The notes: generated from the sequence alone by a model not told the origin. Numbered from the stretch's first letter, positions 18,561 through 27,846 are shown. The stretch: 64,000 bases of DNA from Massilia varians (GCF_027923905.1 NZ_AP026966.1:4775001-4839000); one strand, 5' to 3'. Program-made: numbers and translations.

Positions 18561-19898
18561 TCAGATCGCGGCCTTGACCGGGGCTGCGCGGTCGGTCACG
18601 AACAGGGTCAGCAGGGCCGCGAGCAGCATGCTGGCGCCGCCCAGCGCCACCGTCATGACGGTGTGGCCGCCGAAGAAGTGCTTGGTCACGCCGCCCAGCA
18701 ACAGGCCGCTGACGATCTGCGGGATCACGACGAAGAAGTTGAACAGGCCCATGAAGTAACCCATGCGCTTGGCCGGCAGCGAGCCCGCCAGGATCGCGTA
18801 GGGCATGGTCAGGATCGAGGCCCAGGCCAGGCCGACGCCGATCATCGGCAGCATCAGCATATTCTTGTCGGTGATCAGGACGATGCTGGCCAGGCTGATG
18901 CCGCCGATCGCCAGGCAGGTCGCGTGCACGGTCTTGCGGCTGGTGGCGCGCGCGAACACCGGCAGCAGGAAGGCGGCCAGCGCCGACACGCCGCTGTAGA
19001 CCGCGAACATCACGCCGACAAAGCTGCCGGCGGCCTGGAAGCTCGAGGATTGCGCGTCGGTGGTGCCCCAGACGTTGTCGGCGATCGCCGAGCCGGTATA
19101 GATCCACATCGCGAACAGTGCGATCCAGGTGAAGAACTGCACGAAGGCCAGCTGCACCATGGTCTTGGGCATCTTGCCGAAGCCGCCGAGGATTTCCTTG
19201 ATGGCGACGCCGAAGCTGCGCGCATGCTTGCGCTCGGCGTTGAAGGCGTCCATGTCGGGCGGCGGCAGTTCGTCGGCGCTCACCACGGTCCACAGCACGG
19301 CCAGGAAGAAGATCGCGCCGCCGGCATAGAAGGAATACCGCACGGTCTCGGGAATGGTGCCGCCCACCGCTTCGTTGGACACGCCCATCGATTCGAAGAA
19401 CACCGGCAGCAGGGAGGCGATCACCGCGCCGCAGCCGATGAAGAAGGTCTGCATCGCATAGCCCGCGGTCTGCTGCGAGGCGTCCAGCTTGTCGCCAACA
19501 AAAGCGCGGAACGGCTCCATCGAGACGTTGATGGCGGCATCCATCATCCACAGCACGGCCACGGCCATCCACAGCGCGGACGAATTCGGCATCAGGAACA
19601 GCGCGATCGCGGCCAGCACGGCGCCGATGAAGAAGAACGGGCGGCGTCGTCCCCATGTCGGGTGCCAGGTGTTGTCGCTCAGGTAGCCGATGATCGGCTG
19701 CACCAGCAGGCCGGTGACCGGCGCGGCCAGCCAGTACAGGGCCAGGTTGTCGGGGTCGGCGCCCAGCGTCGAAAAGATGCGGCTGGTGTTGGCGTTCTGC
19801 AGTGCGAAGCCGAACTGGATGCCGAAGAAGCCGAAGCTCATGTTCCAGAGCTGCCAGAACGACAGGCGCGGCTTGATGGCCGCGGTTTGCATATCCAT
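18561..19898 (-). CDS. SLC45/GPH-like MFS sugar transporter (probable maltose/glucose uptake)
   Basis: 445 residues from the ATG at 19898, which has GGGGAC 6-11 bases upstream; an upstream in-frame start at 20030 lacks such a signal. About 12 hydrophobic helices. The sequence IIGYLSDNTWHPTWGRRRPF (about 68-87) has the charged GRRRP loop typical of the SLC45/GPH-type sugar porters found in TonB-dependent maltodextrin loci of proteobacteria. The likely role is inner-membrane proton-coupled uptake of maltose or glucose released by the periplasmic amylases. Upstream on its strand are CTGTAG-type elements (19970-19995). Confidence 0.87.
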   Translation of the reverse strand: MDMQTAAIKPRLSFWQLWNMSFGFFGIQFGFALQNANTSRIFSTLGADPDNLALYWLAAPVTGLLVQPIIGYLSDNTWHPTWGRRRPFFFIGAVLAAIALFLMPNSSALWMAVAVLWMMDAAINVSMEPFRAFVGDKLDASQQTAGYAMQTFFIGCGAVIASLLPVFFESMGVSNEAVGGTIPETVRYSFYAGGAIFFLAVLWTVVSADELPPPDMDAFNAERKHARSFGVAIKEILGGFGKMPKTMVQLAFVQFFTWIALFAMWIYTGSAIADNVWGTTDAQSSSFQAAGSFVGVMFAVYSGVSALAAFLLPVFARATSRKTVHATCLAIGGISLASIVLITDKNMLMLPMIGVGLAWASILTMPYAILAGSLPAKRMGYFMGLFNFFVVIPQIVSGLLLGGVTKHFFGGHTVMTVALGGASMLLAALLTLFVTDRAAPVKAAI

Positions 19899-20070
19899 GT
19901 GTGTCCCCAATGACGGCCCGGACCTGAGCGGGCTCTCGTGTGATGCAGGCAGCCCACAATCAGGCCAGCCTACAGGTAGCTGTAGCAAAATAACATGGCG
20001 ATTTCTGGGTGTCAATCGAAGAGCTGTCATAGTAGAATCGGCACAACAGGGGCCGCCGAGAGTGCGCCTC

Positions 20071-20085
20071 TGTAGTCAAACAACA
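20071..20085. promoter_or_regulatory. Degenerate copy of the TGTAGTC-N-GACTACA dyad upstream of the esterase gene
   Basis: TGTAGTCAAACAACA matches the perfect dyad at 27847 in 12 of 14 non-central positions. It lies 26 bp upstream of the esterase ATG. A still weaker relative, TGTAGCAAAATAACA, is at 19981-19995 on the transporter side of the same intergenic region. Confidence 0.4.
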
Positions 20086-20111
20086 GAATAATCGACCAAG
20101 GAGACTACGCG

Positions 20112-20966
20112 ATGCCCTCGTTGCGCCCCACCCTTCTTCCCCTCCTGCTGGCCCTTGCGTGCGGCGCTCCCGCCCATGCCGCCGACCAGCCCGCCGATGG
20201 CGCCAAAGCCTCGACCGCGTCGTCCGGCGTGCGCCTGCTGGGCGAACCGCTGGCGATGCCGGGGCTGGAGCGCAAGCGCCAGCTGCGCATCTACCTGCCG
20301 CCGGGCTATGCCACCTCGAACAAGCGCTATCCGGTGCTGTACATGCACGACGGGCAGAACCTGTTCGACAATGCCACCGCCTACGCCGACGAGTGGAAAG
20401 TGGACGAGACCCTGGACGCGCTGGCCCGGGAAGGCAAGCTGGAAATGATCGTGGTCGGCATCGACAACGGCCAGGACAAGCGCATGACGGAGCTGAACGC
20501 CTGGGACAACGCGCAGTTCGGCAAGGGCGAAGGCCAGGCCTACACCGACTTCATCGTCAAGACCGTCAAGCCGATGATCGACAGGCAGTACCGCACCCTG
20601 GCCGGACGCGCGCATACCGCGATCATGGGCAGCTCGATGGGCGGACTGGCTTCGCACTACGCGCTGGTGCAGTATCCGCAGGTGTTCAGCAAGGCGGGCG
20701 TGTTCTCGCCGGCCTACTGGACGGCGCAGCCCTCCTTCGATTTCGTGGCCGCCAAGCCGGTGCCGAAGGATGCGCGCGTGTTCCTGCTGATGGGCGAAAA
20801 GGAAGGGCCGCAGATGAATGCGGACGTCAAGCGCATGGCGCAAGTGATGAAGCAGACCGGGCACCCGGCGGCCAACACGGTGCTCAAGCTGGTGCCGGGG
20901 GCGGAGCACAACGAGGCGTTCTGGGCGGGGGAGTTGCGCGAGGCGCTGCTGTGGATGTTCAAGTAG
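20112..20966 (+). CDS. Exported esterase, PF00756-type alpha/beta hydrolase
   Basis: 284 residues with signal peptide (ending GAPAHA). Esterase-D/IroE-like fold: YPVLYMHDGQNLFDNATAYA (about 73-92), nucleophile elbow GSSMGG (about 176-181), C-terminal GAEHNEAFW with the catalytic His. AAGGAG (20097-20102) precedes the ATG. Family members hydrolyse siderophore, feruloyl or sugar acyl esters. In this setting the substrate may be a modified glucan oligosaccharide, which is inference from position only. The TAG stop codon lies within repeat copy 2. Confidence 0.85.
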   Translation: MPSLRPTLLPLLLALACGAPAHAADQPADGAKASTASSGVRLLGEPLAMPGLERKRQLRIYLPPGYATSNKRYPVLYMHDGQNLFDNATAYADEWKVDETLDALAREGKLEMIVVGIDNGQDKRMTELNAWDNAQFGKGEGQAYTDFIVKTVKPMIDRQYRTLAGRAHTAIMGSSMGGLASHYALVQYPQVFSKAGVFSPAYWTAQPSFDFVAAKPVPKDARVFLLMGEKEGPQMNADVKRMAQVMKQTGHPAANTVLKLVPGAEHNEAFWAGELREALLWMFK

Positions 20967-21070
20967 GGTGGTCGGCTCTGCCGACCGCGCGTTCAACTAC
21001 GGGACGAAAAATCGCGTCGTGTCTGCTCATGCCGGGTTTGAACGCGCGGACGGCGAGCCGTCCACCCTAC
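20963..21070. repeat. Nested-palindrome intergenic repeat, copy 2
   Basis: 108 bp, GTAGGGTGG to CCACCCTAC. Left hairpin GGTCGG-CTCTG-CCGACC, right hairpin GGACGG-CGAG-CCGTCC, internal arms CGCGCGTTCA and TGAACGCGCG. Its first bases provide the esterase stop codon. It separates this gene from the convergent helicase gene. Confidence 0.9.
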
Positions 21071-21078
21071 GGTAATCC

Positions 21079-22842
21079 TCAGCCTTTACGGTGCGGCTTC
21101 TTGCCCGCGTCCTTCTTGAAGAACTTCTTCTTCGGCGCCGCGGCGATCGGCTGCTCCAGCCCGTCGCGCGTCATGTTCAGCTGCTGGCCGGCCACCCACA
21201 CGGTCTTGAGGTGGTCGATCAGTTCCTGCGTCATGTCGTCCGGCAGGTCGATGGTGCTGTAGTCGTCGTAGATCTCGATGCGGCCCATGTACTTGGCCGG
21301 CATGTCGGCCTCGTTGGCGATGGCGCCGACGATGTTGCCCGGCTTGACGCCGTGCTGGTGCCCGACCTCGATGCGGAAGGTCGCCATGCCCGGCTCCGCC
21401 TCGCGCACCACGCGCTCCTTCTTGAAGGCCGGTTCGCGCGGCGCGCGCACCGGACGGTCTTCCCATGCGCCCTGCTCGCGCGGCACGACATCGGCGCGCT
21501 CGGGACGCGCCTCGCGGTCCGGCTTCTCCAGCAGCAGCGGCTGGTCGCCGCGCGCCAGCTTGGCCAGGGCGCTGGCGATGTCCACCGCCGGCACGTTCTG
21601 CTCGCGCTCGTATTCCTCGATCAGCGAACGGAACACCTCCAGTCCGCCTTCGGCCAGGGTGGCCGCGATCTGTTCCTTGAACTTGGCGATGCGCACGTCG
21701 TTCACCGCCTTCACGGTCGGCAGCTGCAGCGGCGCCACCGGCTGGCGCGTGGCGCGCTCGATCGCCTTGAGCAGCCCGCGCTCGCGCGGCGTGATGAACA
21801 GGATCGCTTCGCCGCTGCGGCCGGCGCGGCCGGTGCGGCCGATGCGGTGGGTGTAGCTTTCCGGGTCGGACGGCACGTCGTAGTTGATCACGTGGCTGAT
21901 GCGCTCGACGTCGAGGCCGCGGGCGGCGACGTCGGTCGCCACCAGGATGTCGATCTTGCCGTTCTTGAGCTGCTCGATGGTGCGTTCGCGCGCCTGCTGG
22001 GCCATGTCGCCGTTGATGGCGACGGCTGCGAAGCCGCGCGCCTGCAGCTTGGTCGCCAGCTCTTCGGTGCCGAGCTTGGTGCGCGCGAAGATGATCATGC
22101 CGTCGAAAGGCTCGGCTTCCAGGATGCGGGTCAGCGCATCGAGCTTCTGCATGCCGGCCACCAGCCAGTAGCGCTGGGTGATGTTGGCGGCGGTGCCGGT
22201 CTTGGCGGCCACCGTGATTTCCTGCGGATCGCGCAGATAGGTCTTGGCGATGCGCTTGATCGCCGGCGGCATGGTGGCCGAGAACAGCGTGGTCTGGCGC
22301 TCCGGCGGGGTCTGCTGGAGGATGTGCTCGACGTCGTCGATGAAGCCCATGCGCAGCATCTCGTCGGCCTCGTCCAGCACCAGGGTCTTCAGCTGGGACA
22401 GGTCGAGCGAACCCTTTTCGATGTGGTCGATCACGCGGCCCGGGGTGGCGACCACCACGTGCACGCCGCGGCGCAGCGCCGACAGTTGCGGGCCGTAGCT
22501 CTGGCCGCCGTAGATCGGCAGCACGTGGAAGCCCTTGATGTGGGCGGCGTAGCTCTGGAAGGCTTCGGCCACCTGGATCGCCAGTTCGCGCGTCGGCGCC
22601 AGCACCAGCGCCTGAGGCGCGGCCTGCTTGATGTCGATGCGCGACAGGATCGGCAGCGCGAACGCGGCAGTCTTGCCGGTGCCGGTCTGGGCCTGCCCGA
22701 GCACGTCACGGTTGGCCAGCAGCAGCGGAATGGTCGCGGCCTGGATCGGCGAAGGCGTTTCGTAGCCGACGTCCTTCAGCGCCTTGAGTACAGGCGCGGA
22801 AAGATCGAGGTCGGCAAAGTTCGGGAGGGGGGTGTCAGACAT
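21079..22842 (-). CDS. deaD: DEAD-box ATP-dependent RNA helicase, DeaD/CsdA-like
   Basis: 587 residues. Q-motif region FADLDLSAPVLKALKDVGYE, motif I AQTGTGKT (about 52-59), motif II DEAD (about 156-159), motif III SAT, motif VI HRIGRTGR. The C-terminal region has a DbpA-type RNA-binding domain (about 480-560, FRIEVGHQHGVKPGNIVGAI) and a basic Lys-rich tail. Such helicases help ribosome assembly and mRNA decay, notably in the cold. The gene is unrelated to the alpha-glucan genes around it. Convergent with the esterase; the halogenase terminator lies 106 bp upstream of its start. Confidence 0.93.
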   Translation of the reverse strand: MSDTPLPNFADLDLSAPVLKALKDVGYETPSPIQAATIPLLLANRDVLGQAQTGTGKTAAFALPILSRIDIKQAAPQALVLAPTRELAIQVAEAFQSYAAHIKGFHVLPIYGGQSYGPQLSALRRGVHVVVATPGRVIDHIEKGSLDLSQLKTLVLDEADEMLRMGFIDDVEHILQQTPPERQTTLFSATMPPAIKRIAKTYLRDPQEITVAAKTGTAANITQRYWLVAGMQKLDALTRILEAEPFDGMIIFARTKLGTEELATKLQARGFAAVAINGDMAQQARERTIEQLKNGKIDILVATDVAARGLDVERISHVINYDVPSDPESYTHRIGRTGRAGRSGEAILFITPRERGLLKAIERATRQPVAPLQLPTVKAVNDVRIAKFKEQIAATLAEGGLEVFRSLIEEYEREQNVPAVDIASALAKLARGDQPLLLEKPDREARPERADVVPREQGAWEDRPVRAPREPAFKKERVVREAEPGMATFRIEVGHQHGVKPGNIVGAIANEADMPAKYMGRIEIYDDYSTIDLPDDMTQELIDHLKTVWVAGQQLNMTRDGLEQPIAAAPKKKFFKKDAGKKPHRKG

Positions 22843-22947
22843 GGCAAAGCTTTCAAAGTTGATACTAAAGCCGCAGTTTACTCTCTCGCGCAGCGAGGGC
22901 GGGCACTATTTGGAACGGGCTGTTTTTTACCAAGTGGTAAAAAAACA

Positions 22948-22979
22948 GCGGCCCCATGCGCCTTCACGCATGGGGCCGC
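22948..22979 (-). terminator. Rho-independent terminator after the halogenase gene
   Basis: GCGGCCCCATGCG (22948-22960) and CGCATGGGGCCGC (22967-22979) form a perfect 13-bp stem with a six-base loop. On the minus strand it is followed directly by CTGTTTTTTTACC. The adjoining 22920-22947 is a second near-perfect palindrome with T/A tracts. Confidence 0.9.
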
Positions 22980-22998
22980 GAATGATACAGGGTATGCG

Positions 22999-24510
22999 CT
23001 ACATTTTCTTGGCGGAACACATCTTGGCGATGTAGTCGTTGTGCGACGGCATCACGTCGACGCACTTGGCGATCACCCCGCGCACGCTCTCGAGGTACTC
23101 GGCGATGTCTTCCTCGGACTGCGCGTCGGCCAGCGGGTGGTAGCCGTCGATCGGCATGTTCTGCCCTTCGAAGACCTGGATCCAGCCGACTTCCGAAAAC
23201 AGTTCGTTGTCGACGCGGACCACGCGGCCGTGCGCGCGGTACATGTCCATCTTGTGGCGCAGCGTGTCGGGAATCGCCATGTTGGCGCACTCTTTCCAGT
23301 ATTCCGAGTCGGTGCGCTGGTTCAGGTGGTAGTGCAGGATGATGAAGTCGCGGATGCGCTCGTAGTCGAAGCGCGACTGGCGGTTGTACTCGTCGCGGTC
23401 GACGGCGCTCCAGCCGCGGTCCGGGAAGAAGTCGAGCAGGCGCTGGATGCCGGACTGGATCAGGTGGATGCTGGTCGACTCGAGCGGCTCCAGGAAGCCG
23501 CTGGCCAGGCCCAGCGCCACCACGTTGCGGTTCCAGGCGAGCTTGCGCATGCCGGTCTGGAACCGGATGAGGCGCGGCTCGGCCAGCGCCCGGCCATCCA
23601 GGTTGGCCAGCAGGGTAGCGGCGGCTTCGTCGTCGCTGATGAAGCGGCTGCAGTACACGTGGCCATTGCCGGTGCGGTGCTGCAGCGGGATGCGCCACTG
23701 CCAGCCCGACTTGTGCGCCGTCGAGCGGGTGTACGGCGTGATGACCGGCGCCGATTCGCAGGGCACGGCCAGCGCGCGGTCGGCCGGCAGCCAGCGCGAC
23801 CAGTCCTCGTAGCCGGTTTCAAGAAGCTGTTCGATCAAGAGGCCGCGGAAGCCCGAGCAGTCGATGAACAGCTCGCCCTCGACGCGGGTGCCGTTTTCCA
23901 GTTCGAGCGCGTCGACGTGGCCGTCCGGCTCGCGCACGGTCGCCCGGGTAATCTTGCCTTCGATGCGCACCACGCCGCGCGCCTCCGACAGCTTGCGCAG
24001 GTACTTCGCGTACAGGCTGGCGTCGAAGTGGTAGGCATGGGCGATGTCGCGCAGCGGCGAATTCGGGACGTCGAAGCGCGCCGGCATGAATTTGTTGGCC
24101 TTCGAGGCCATGCGCGTGATCGAATATTCCTCGAGCGGCGCGGCCTTGCCCAGGCGGCGCATCTTCTGCCAGTACTGGTCGAAGGGCAGCGTGGCCAGGT
24201 CCTGGCCCAGGCGCCCGAAGCCGTGCATGTAGCGTTCGCCCAGCCGGCCCCAGTTGACGAACTCGATCCCCAGCTTGAAGCTGCCCTGGGTCTCGCGCAT
24301 GAATTCGTTCTCGTCGATGCCGACCACGCGGTTGAAGCGCTGGATCATCGGGATGGTCGCTTCGCCGACGCCGACGATGCCGATCTCGTCCGACTCGACC
24401 AGGCGGATGTTGTAGCGGCCGTTGAGGATGGTCGACAGCGCCGCCGCGGTCATCCAGCCGGCGGTGCCGCCGCCGACGATGACGATGTCCTTGATTGGTT
24501 CGTTGTGCAT
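22999..24510 (-). CDS. Flavin-dependent tryptophan-type halogenase
   Basis: 503 residues from the ATG at 24510; a GTG at 24522 is an alternative. FAD motif GGGTAG (13-18), the halogenase-specific WQWRIP (WxWxIP, 270-275), catalytic Lys79 in GSFKLG at the same number as in PrnA/RebH, and the catalytic Glu in ASGFLEPLEST. All hallmarks of an active flavin-dependent tryptophan 7-halogenase family enzyme are therefore present, needing a separate flavin reductase not seen nearby. Genes of this type recur beside TonB-dependent maltodextrin receptors in Xanthomonas/Caulobacter-like bacteria, where their substrate is unknown. Located directly downstream of the receptor gene on the same strand. Confidence 0.92.
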   Translation of the reverse strand: MHNEPIKDIVIVGGGTAGWMTAAALSTILNGRYNIRLVESDEIGIVGVGEATIPMIQRFNRVVGIDENEFMRETQGSFKLGIEFVNWGRLGERYMHGFGRLGQDLATLPFDQYWQKMRRLGKAAPLEEYSITRMASKANKFMPARFDVPNSPLRDIAHAYHFDASLYAKYLRKLSEARGVVRIEGKITRATVREPDGHVDALELENGTRVEGELFIDCSGFRGLLIEQLLETGYEDWSRWLPADRALAVPCESAPVITPYTRSTAHKSGWQWRIPLQHRTGNGHVYCSRFISDDEAAATLLANLDGRALAEPRLIRFQTGMRKLAWNRNVVALGLASGFLEPLESTSIHLIQSGIQRLLDFFPDRGWSAVDRDEYNRQSRFDYERIRDFIILHYHLNQRTDSEYWKECANMAIPDTLRHKMDMYRAHGRVVRVDNELFSEVGWIQVFEGQNMPIDGYHPLADAQSEEDIAEYLESVRGVIAKCVDVMPSHNDYIAKMCSAKKM

Positions 24511-24529
24511 GTAGTTACCCACTGGTTTT

Positions 24530-24630
24530 GTAGGGTGGTCGGCTCTGCCGACCGCGCGTTCAGCTCCGGCTTGCGCAGTAGCGGCGCCGCCACTTGTTGA
24601 ACGCGCGGACGGCCCAGCCGTCCACCCTAC
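24530..24630. repeat. Nested-palindrome intergenic repeat, copy 3
   Basis: 101 bp, GTAGGGTGG to CCACCCTAC, between receptor and halogenase. Left hairpin GGTCGG-CTCTG-CCGACC, right hairpin GGACGG-CCCAG-CCGTCC. Internal arms CGCGCGTTCA and TGAACGCGCG are intact. Confidence 0.9.
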
Positions 24631-24631
24631 G

Positions 24632-24672
24632 AAAAACGACCCCTGACAGGCAAGTGCCCGGCAGGGGTCGTT
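24632..24672 (-). terminator. Rho-independent terminator after the TonB-dependent receptor gene
   Basis: AACGACCCCTG (24635-24645) pairs with CAGGGGTCGTT (24662-24672), 11 bp with a 16-base loop. On the minus strand the stem runs into TTTTTCG. It begins 23 bp after the receptor stop, so the halogenase likely needs its own promoter or readthrough. Confidence 0.85.
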
Positions 24673-24695
24673 ACTTTACCTCAGTTCAGCCCAGC

Positions 24696-27611
24696 TCAGA
24701 ACTTGTAGCTGGCGCCGAAGTGGTAGGTACGGCCGTAGGCGCGGCGGTTCGACGGGTTGTTCTCGTCGTCGGTGAACTCGAGGAACGGTGCGTTGTTCCA
24801 GTTCTGCGCCTGGGCATACAGGCTCACGCCCTTCAGCCAACCGCGCTGGATCTCGTACGACGCCTGCAGGTCGACGATGGTCTCACCCTTGATAAAGGTG
24901 AGCTGCGCGTTGTCCTGGAAGTCCGAGACCTGGCCCAGGAAGCTCGAACGCTTGCGCGCCGCGGCGGCGATCTGGAAGCCGTTCTTCTCGTAGTACAGGC
25001 GCAGGTTGGTCACCTTGCGCGACAGGCCCGGCAGCGGGATGCTGGTCATGTCGCCGTTCACGTTGGCAAAGCCCGTTTCCGGCAGGTTCACGCTGCTCTT
25101 CGTGTCCGAGTGGTTGACCATCACGCCGAAGCCGTCCAGGTACTGGGTCAGCATCGAGAACGGCACGTTCACGGCCAGCTCGAAGCCCTTCAGGTTGCCA
25201 CCGTCGCCGTTGACCGGCTGGGTGAACAGGCCCATGGTCGAGCCGGCGTACGGACCGGTCAGCGGCAGCGGGGTGGTCGGCGTGATGTACGGACGATAGT
25301 CGTACATGCGCGGCACGCGGATGATGTAGCTGTCGAGCTTCTTGTAGAAGTAGGCGGCGCTGATGTAGCCCTTGTTGCCGAAGTACTTCTCGTACGACAG
25401 GTCGAATGCCTTGGCGCGGAACGGCTTCAACTGCGGATTGCCGCCCGAACCGGTCAGGATCGACACGCCCTGCGATGCCAGGCCGAAGTTCTGGCCGGCG
25501 CGCAGGTCGTCCAGGTTGGCGCGCGAGACCACCTTGGCCAGGCCGAGGCGGACCATCTGCTCGTTCTGCAGGTCGAAGGACAGGTTGGCGCTCGGCAGGA
25601 CATCCCAGTAGCTGTCGCTTTCGCTCACGCGCTGCGCCGGGCAGGTCTGCGCGGTGTTGCCGACGCAACGGGCCTTGTCGATGACGTAGCCGCCGCCGGT
25701 CTGGTTGGTGTGGATCGCCTGCAGGCCGACGTTGCCGCGGTAGCCCAGGCCGAACATCTCGCCTTCCAGGTCACCCATCACGTAGGCGGTGTTGATGCGC
25801 TCGCGCACGTCCCAGTACTTGTTGTAGATGTCGGCGTCGACCTTCTGCGCCAGTTCGTAGACCGAACCGAGCGAGCCGCGCGGATCCCACGACAGCACGT
25901 TGAAGCCCGAATTGCCGGCCTGGGCAGCCACGCCGCCCGGCATCGCCACGGCCGCGTACGGGCCGGCGCCACCCTTGATCACCAGGCGACCTTCGTCGCC
26001 GGTGCGCGCCTTGTCGCGCGAGGTGTGGTTGAAGCCGAAGCTGGCGCCGGTCAGCGGACCCCATTCGAGGCCGCGCTTGGCGGTCAGGCGCACGGCCTTG
26101 ACGGTGTCTTCCACGTAAGGCTGGGCCAGGTAGCCTGCCTGCGGCGAGCCTTCGCCGCCCGACCAGCCCATCACGTCGGTCAGGCGCGCGACGCCGGCGT
26201 CGGCGTAGTTCGAGCCCGGGGTGTACTTCACTTCGGTGACGTTGCTGCCGTTGAAGTTGGTGTAGCGCAGGGTGTCCTGGGCGCGGCCGGCCAGACCGGC
26301 GGTGGTCTCGTAGCGCGAGCCCAGCTTGGTCGCCTTCGACCAGGTCAGGTCGGCGCTGGTGGTCCAGTCGGCGATCTTCAGCTCGCTGTTCCAGCCGATG
26401 GTCTTGAGGTCGTCTTCCGCGCCTTCGTAGTGGTTACGCACCACGCCTTTCCAGTTGCTCAGGGTGCCGCTGGTGGCGACGCCGTTCGACACGGTCGCCG
26501 CGCTCAGCACGTGCGGCAGCTCGTAGGCGCCGCCGCCGTTGTAGGCGACGCCGCCTTCGAAGCCGGTCTTCTTCTGGCCGGTTTCGCCGGCCGAGTAGAA
26601 CAGGTCGACGGTCGACTTGAAGTTTTTATTCGGACGGAACTGCAGCGAGGCAAACGCGCCGTCACGCTCGTGCGAATCGGTCACGGTGTCGTAGCCGAAG
26701 CCGCCCGGGGTCTTGACCTTGCCACCGTTGAAGTCCATCTCCGCGGTGCCCCAGGAGTTGAAGGTGGTCTGGCCGCCGCCGGTCTCTTCGTAGCGGGTGA
26801 AGCCCATGGCCACGCCGATGGTGCGGTTCGCGAACTGGTCGATGTACGACAGGGTGGCGCGCTTGCCGTCGCCTTCCGGCAGTCCGTCCGGGTGCTTCAC
26901 GCCCAGGCGGGTCTTCTTGTAGCTGACGGCGACGGTGCGCTTGCCGAAGTCCAGCGGCTGCACGGTGCGCAGGTCGATGGTCGAGGCCAGGCCCTGGCCG
27001 ATGACGCTGGCGTCCGGGGTCTTGTACATGACGATGGAACCCATCAGTTCGGCCGGGAACAGGTCGAACTCAGGCGAGCGGGCGTTGCCGGTCGAGGCCA
27101 TTTCGCGGCCGTTCAGCAGGGTGCCGTTGAAGCTCGGCGCCAGGCCGCGCACCGAGATGTCCGAGGACTTGCCCGAGCTGCGGCCGCGCTGGGCCGACAC
27201 GCCCGGCAGGCGCGAGATCGAATCGGCGACGCTCTGGTCCGGCAGCTTGCCGATGTCTTCGGCCGAGATGGCTTCGACGATCGAGCTGGAATTCTTCTTG
27301 ATCGAGATGGCCGCTTCGATGCCGCGGCGGATACCGGTCACCTGGACGGTGGCGACGCCCGGCTGGACGTTCGCAGTGGCGCCCGCAGGCGTCGGCTCGG
27401 CGGCGGCAGCCGCCTGCTCGGCCGAATTCGGCTGGGTGGCGACGCTCGACGTGGCGCTGGTGGTCGTGGTGGTGTTGTCCTGCGCGGTCGCTTGCGCGTA
27501 GGCGCTGCCCGCGAACACGGACAGGAAGACTGCGCAGCCGGCGGCAACCGGGCTCAGCTGGAATGCAAGGCGGGCCGGCTCACCAGCGCGCTTGGTTGCG
27601 AAGATATTCAT
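24696..27611 (-). CDS. TonB-dependent receptor for maltodextrin-type oligosaccharides
   Basis: 971 residues from the ATG at 27611, chosen because GAGGGG lies just before it; the upstream in-frame ATG at 27632 would place that ribosome-binding site inside the gene. Signal peptide ends near SAYAQA. Plug domain (about 75-230) contains VTGIRRGIEAAISIKKNSSS and SVADSISRLPGVSAQRGRSS, typical of the large Caulobacter/Xanthomonas-style CUT receptors. A 22-strand barrel follows and ends with the outer-membrane signature Phe (HFGASYKF). Substrate assignment to maltodextrins is inferred from divergent amylase genes and the surrounding alpha-glucan genes. Confidence 0.92.
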   Translation of the reverse strand: MNIFATKRAGEPARLAFQLSPVAAGCAVFLSVFAGSAYAQATAQDNTTTTTSATSSVATQPNSAEQAAAAAEPTPAGATANVQPGVATVQVTGIRRGIEAAISIKKNSSSIVEAISAEDIGKLPDQSVADSISRLPGVSAQRGRSSGKSSDISVRGLAPSFNGTLLNGREMASTGNARSPEFDLFPAELMGSIVMYKTPDASVIGQGLASTIDLRTVQPLDFGKRTVAVSYKKTRLGVKHPDGLPEGDGKRATLSYIDQFANRTIGVAMGFTRYEETGGGQTTFNSWGTAEMDFNGGKVKTPGGFGYDTVTDSHERDGAFASLQFRPNKNFKSTVDLFYSAGETGQKKTGFEGGVAYNGGGAYELPHVLSAATVSNGVATSGTLSNWKGVVRNHYEGAEDDLKTIGWNSELKIADWTTSADLTWSKATKLGSRYETTAGLAGRAQDTLRYTNFNGSNVTEVKYTPGSNYADAGVARLTDVMGWSGGEGSPQAGYLAQPYVEDTVKAVRLTAKRGLEWGPLTGASFGFNHTSRDKARTGDEGRLVIKGGAGPYAAVAMPGGVAAQAGNSGFNVLSWDPRGSLGSVYELAQKVDADIYNKYWDVRERINTAYVMGDLEGEMFGLGYRGNVGLQAIHTNQTGGGYVIDKARCVGNTAQTCPAQRVSESDSYWDVLPSANLSFDLQNEQMVRLGLAKVVSRANLDDLRAGQNFGLASQGVSILTGSGGNPQLKPFRAKAFDLSYEKYFGNKGYISAAYFYKKLDSYIIRVPRMYDYRPYITPTTPLPLTGPYAGSTMGLFTQPVNGDGGNLKGFELAVNVPFSMLTQYLDGFGVMVNHSDTKSSVNLPETGFANVNGDMTSIPLPGLSRKVTNLRLYYEKNGFQIAAAARKRSSFLGQVSDFQDNAQLTFIKGETIVDLQASYEIQRGWLKGVSLYAQAQNWNNAPFLEFTDDENNPSNRRAYGRTYHFGASYKF

Positions 27612-27688
27612 TTGTCCCCTCAATAAAGACACAATAATTTTTTCCCGAAACTACAGCGCGACAGGCAGCTGCACGCCAGCCTCAAGCA

Positions 27689-27704
27689 AACGTCTTTGGA
27701 CGTT
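27689..27704. promoter_or_regulatory. Palindrome AACGTC-N4-GACGTT near the receptor transcription start
   Basis: AACGTC-tttg-GACGTT is a perfect six-base dyad. It falls just downstream of the position where transcription from the predicted receptor promoter would begin, suiting a repressor site. The binding factor is unknown. Confidence 0.4.
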
Positions 27705-27846
27705 CTGTCAAGGATTCTGTATTAAAACTAGATGCACTGTCAACGGGAGTTGCTTGTTACTACGATAATGGCACGTTTTTCCGAAAATCGGCAGCAGAGC
27801 ACGGCTTTTCCGTTGTATTTGGGCTACAAGGATGCATATAAACCAC

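Noticed and set aside
21091..24600. Very long open frame (1169 codons) on the plus strand opposite the helicase and halogenase genes
   Set aside because: Its translation is Arg/His/Val/Asp-rich with no domain and is the antisense of two clear genes; an artefact of high third-position GC.
24594..27626. 1010-codon plus-strand frame opposite the TonB-dependent receptor
   Set aside because: Antisense shadow; the receptor on the minus strand has plug, barrel and terminal Phe.
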